The notes under the pieces: generated by a model | The model's database searches: none | What the model saw: only the letters and a program-made list of their open reading frames with translations | Told to the model about the DNA's origin: nothing | Source of the DNA: Thiotrichaceae bacterium UBA973 | Lineage (GTDB): Bacteria > Pseudomonadota > Gammaproteobacteria > Eutrophobiales > Eutrophobiaceae | Length of the DNA stretch: 64,000 bases | Assembly: GCA_002292815.1 (NCBI GenBank) | Contig: DBBX01000003.1 | Location: forward strand, 1 to 64,000 | Direction: 5' to 3' | Program-made: the position numbers and the translations under genes | In this document: positions 62,167-64,000 of the stretch, one piece after another | Layout: every line of letters starts with the position of its first letter | Numbering within the stretch: position 1 is the first letter of the stretch

Positions 62167-63159
62167 ATGAATATAAAACTACTGCTGCTTATCGTTTTAA
62201 TACTGAATCTCACTTATGCAAATGCTGAATCAGTTAAAGACTTCGGTAGTAACCCCGGTAATGTAAATATGTATACGTATGTTCCTGAGAATATGCCCGC
62301 TAATGCCCCTTTAGTGGTTTCCCTGCATGGTTGTTTTCAGGATGCTGAAACTTATAACAAAGTGGGTTGGAAAACGCTGGCAGATACGTGGAAGTTTTAT
62401 TTGATCTTTCCCGAGCAAAAAAGAAGTAATAATCTTTATAAATGCTGGAATTGGTTTCAGGCGGAAAATATCAAACGTGGCCAAGGTGAAAGTAAATCAA
62501 TTGTGCAAATGATTGAAAAAATGATAGCTGACTATTCAATCGATAATAGTCGAATCTATGTAGAAGGACTCTCCGCCGGAGCCTATATGACATCAGCCTT
62601 GTTAGCCTCCTATCCTGATGTGTTTGCAGGGGGAGCGACCAACGCTGGCGGACCGGCCTTATGTGCTAAGACAGAAAAGCATTTTTGGGATATCTTTAGT
62701 TGGTGGTATTTAAAACAGAGTTTTTCGGACGCTAAAGCATGTATGAATGGCATTGATAAATCACCCGAGGAATGGGGTGAACTGGTGCATAACGAGGGTT
62801 ATGAGGACTTTAATGGCCCATGGCCAACCATCTCAATCTGGCATGGTGCAGCCGATGAAACTGTTGATAAAATCAACCAGCAAGAACTCATTGACCAATG
62901 GACTTATCTTCATGGTATTGACCAGATAGCTGACAAAAAAGGCAAGTCGGGCAAGACGATTAATGTCATTCATGAGGAATTCCATGACAACAATGGCAAG
63001 TTACTTATTGAGACCTATTTAGTCCCTGAGATGTCACACGGGATAGCAGTGGATACAAATGCTGGTTGTGGAGAAACGGATAAATATATTCTTGATGCAG
63101 GCATCTGCGCAGTGCGCCAAATTGGACTCTTCTGGAAGCTAAATACTGCTCAACAATAA
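62167..63159 (+). CDS. Secreted PHB-depolymerase/LpqC-like esterase
   Basis: 330 aa. A signal peptide (cleavage near ANA-ESV) is followed by an esterase fold with VVSLHGCFQDA (oxyanion-loop), CWNWFQAENIKRGQGE, the nucleophile EGLSAGAYM (S136), the acid D230 in HGAADETV, and H291 in EMSHGIA. The family includes extracellular PHB depolymerases and feruloyl esterases; no substrate-binding domain is present, so a low-molecular ester is also possible. Confidence 0.87.
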   Translation: MNIKLLLLIVLILNLTYANAESVKDFGSNPGNVNMYTYVPENMPANAPLVVSLHGCFQDAETYNKVGWKTLADTWKFYLIFPEQKRSNNLYKCWNWFQAENIKRGQGESKSIVQMIEKMIADYSIDNSRIYVEGLSAGAYMTSALLASYPDVFAGGATNAGGPALCAKTEKHFWDIFSWWYLKQSFSDAKACMNGIDKSPEEWGELVHNEGYEDFNGPWPTISIWHGAADETVDKINQQELIDQWTYLHGIDQIADKKGKSGKTINVIHEEFHDNNGKLLIETYLVPEMSHGIAVDTNAGCGETDKYILDAGICAVRQIGLFWKLNTAQQ

Positions 63160-63170
63160 ACTACTACCGT

Positions 63171-63599
63171 TTAACTGGCTTTTTCTATGCCAGCAAGAAC
63201 GATATCAGCAAATCTATTTTCAATTTCAGAATTAGTATCCACCGTAAGATCTTCTGCTATCTCACCAATCATTAACTTTGTAAGCTGTTCCGGTAAGGCC
63301 TTCTTAAATTTCGTTAACACATCGGCAGGTGCTGCAATTGCCAATAAATCAAACATGTCTAACTTGTGGTGTTCTGCCAAGAAGTCTATCTGACACTGAA
63401 TATTATCTATTTTTTTCGATACGGCTGAGTCACCAGTTCCATTCAATGGTTTTCCATTAACCATCAGATAGCCAAGTTCAGCATAGGCTGGTAAATCATC
63501 GGCATTCAAGATCGTAAGTGCCTTTCCTTCGCCTTTGTTAATCAATATTTTTAAATATCTGCCGTCGCTCAGCACGACCCATGTTCTTACGTTACTCAT
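63171..63599 (-). CDS. Host-attachment family protein
   Basis: Start set at ATG 63599 (MSNVRTWVVLSDGRYLKILI); the longer frame begins at TTG. 142 aa. The family pattern TWVVLSDGRYLKILINKGEG, AEHHKLDMFDLLAIAAPADV, then LTKFKKALPEQLTKLMIGEI. The eRF1-like fold was named from Rhizobium attachment proteins, but most members are uncharacterised and cytosolic. Convergent with the esterase gene. Confidence 0.85.
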   Translation of the reverse strand: MSNVRTWVVLSDGRYLKILINKGEGKALTILNADDLPAYAELGYLMVNGKPLNGTGDSAVSKKIDNIQCQIDFLAEHHKLDMFDLLAIAAPADVLTKFKKALPEQLTKLMIGEIAEDLTVDTNSEIENRFADIVLAGIEKAS

Positions 63600-63692
63600 A
63601 ATATTATTTTCTATTAACAATTAATTTTAATAAATATGATGGATGAGAAGATTCACCCACCATATCTATGATACAGAATAATTTGCCCGCTG

Positions 63693-64000
63693 TTAGTACT
63701 TAAGCAAATCTTTGGCACTATCTACTGCACCATCTTTAGCCGCGTCCATCGCTTTTTCTTTAACCATTTCTTCAGCCTGTTCCTTTGCCATGTCAGTGGT
63801 TTGTTCTTTAACCATTTCAGTCCCTTTTTCTTTGGCCGCTGCCATCATCTCATCCTTGTTTTCATCTATATATTCCTGAGCTGCGTCTTTTGCCACTTCA
63901 ACGACTTCATCGGTCATCGTTTTCGTTTCTTCCGCGGCTTCTTCTGCCATTGCAGTAGTTTCTTCTGCTGCGGCTTCAGTAGATTCAGCCACTGCAGCAC
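63693..64000 (-). CDS. Ala/Glu/Lys-rich repetitive coiled-coil protein, cut by window edge
   Basis: At least 99 residues, with the frame open to the right edge, so the N-terminus may be missing. Low-complexity helices of repeated ETAAAMAEEAAE-like, KEKGTEMVKEQTTD and KEQAEEMVKEKAMDAAKDG units; no cysteine or aromatic cluster except Tyr. Resembles LEA- or apolipoprotein-like stress proteins or phasin-type helical proteins. Function is not certain. Confidence 0.6.
   Translation of the reverse strand, partial: AAVAESTEAAAEETTAMAEEAAEETKTMTDEVVEVAKDAAQEYIDENKDEMMAAAKEKGTEMVKEQTTDMAKEQAEEMVKEKAMDAAKDGAVDSAKDLLKY

Overview
The window looks like chromosomal DNA of a low-GC gammaproteobacterium, probably aquatic or sediment-living. 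Evidence from the sequence: gammaproteobacterial gene families (RnfC-like protein, SlyD, DbpA, RhlE, Uup, YbiT, SprT, BaiN/YhiN-type flavoprotein, DUF4426, DUF2288, DUF1488, HopJ), many short secreted or lipoprotein genes, two c-type cytochromes and AT-rich intergenic DNA. No rRNA genes, intact tRNA genes, CRISPR arrays or complete insertion sequences were seen. I cannot name the genus.

Region 1 (1-13.2 kb) is accessory-like: small unknown genes, long gene-poor gaps and decay. It opens with a tandemly duplicated 63-aa gene beside a DnaJ-zinc-finger-like protein. A PAS4-GGDEF(degenerate)-EAL phosphodiesterase and an OxyR-like LysR regulator lacking the peroxidatic cysteine follow. Then come several secreted orphans, a three-gene cluster of tiny membrane proteins, and an aldehyde dehydrogenase broken by one in-frame stop. 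A tRNA 3'-end-like fragment lies next to a MORN-repeat lipoprotein and a phage-like small gene.

Region 2 (13.2-24.3 kb) holds an esterase-OsmC fusion, an RnfC-like Fe-S flavoprotein subunit without its usual rnf partners, and a divergent SRPBCC-CBS fusion. It also has a MerR-type regulator with a secreted hydrolase, a Blc lipocalin, a ChrR-like cupin and a dimeric-type dUTPase. MerR, lipocalin and cupin, together with SDR, DUF3429 and renalase-like genes at 48-51 kb, resemble pieces of the photo-oxidative stress clusters of other gammaproteobacteria; no photolyase or sigma factor is present.

Region 3 (24.3-42.3 kb) is dense housekeeping and repair: Uup ABC-F, a DMT permease, an ArsP-type permease with a CxxC thioredoxin-like partner, and a ribulosamine-kinase plus low-molecular-weight phosphatase pair (protein deglycation). 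It also carries two Rap1a/Tai-like secreted proteins, a NYN nuclease, cytochrome c', SlyD, nucleoside phosphorylase PpnP, RNase D, a GDSL esterase, and HIT and SprT proteins.

Region 4 (42.3-43.0 kb) is a deletion scar where two truncated genes face each other.

Region 5 (43-64 kb) carries an HD-domain protein, YjbQ, a CDF metal exporter, a macro-like protein, two DEAD-box helicases (RhlE, DbpA) and a SulP transporter coupled to a tandem universal stress protein. It continues with a Tat-exported aldo/keto reductase, YbiT, a spermidine-synthase-like protein, a cytochrome c, a sirtuin, a PHB-depolymerase-like esterase and a host-attachment-family protein. A repetitive Ala/Glu/Lys-rich coiled-coil gene is cut by the right edge.

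Coordinates come from the supplied sequence. Family names rest on recognition of motifs by eye, not on database searches. Starts were changed from the longest reading frame where a ribosome binding site, signal peptide or family N-terminus argued for it, and each such case says so.
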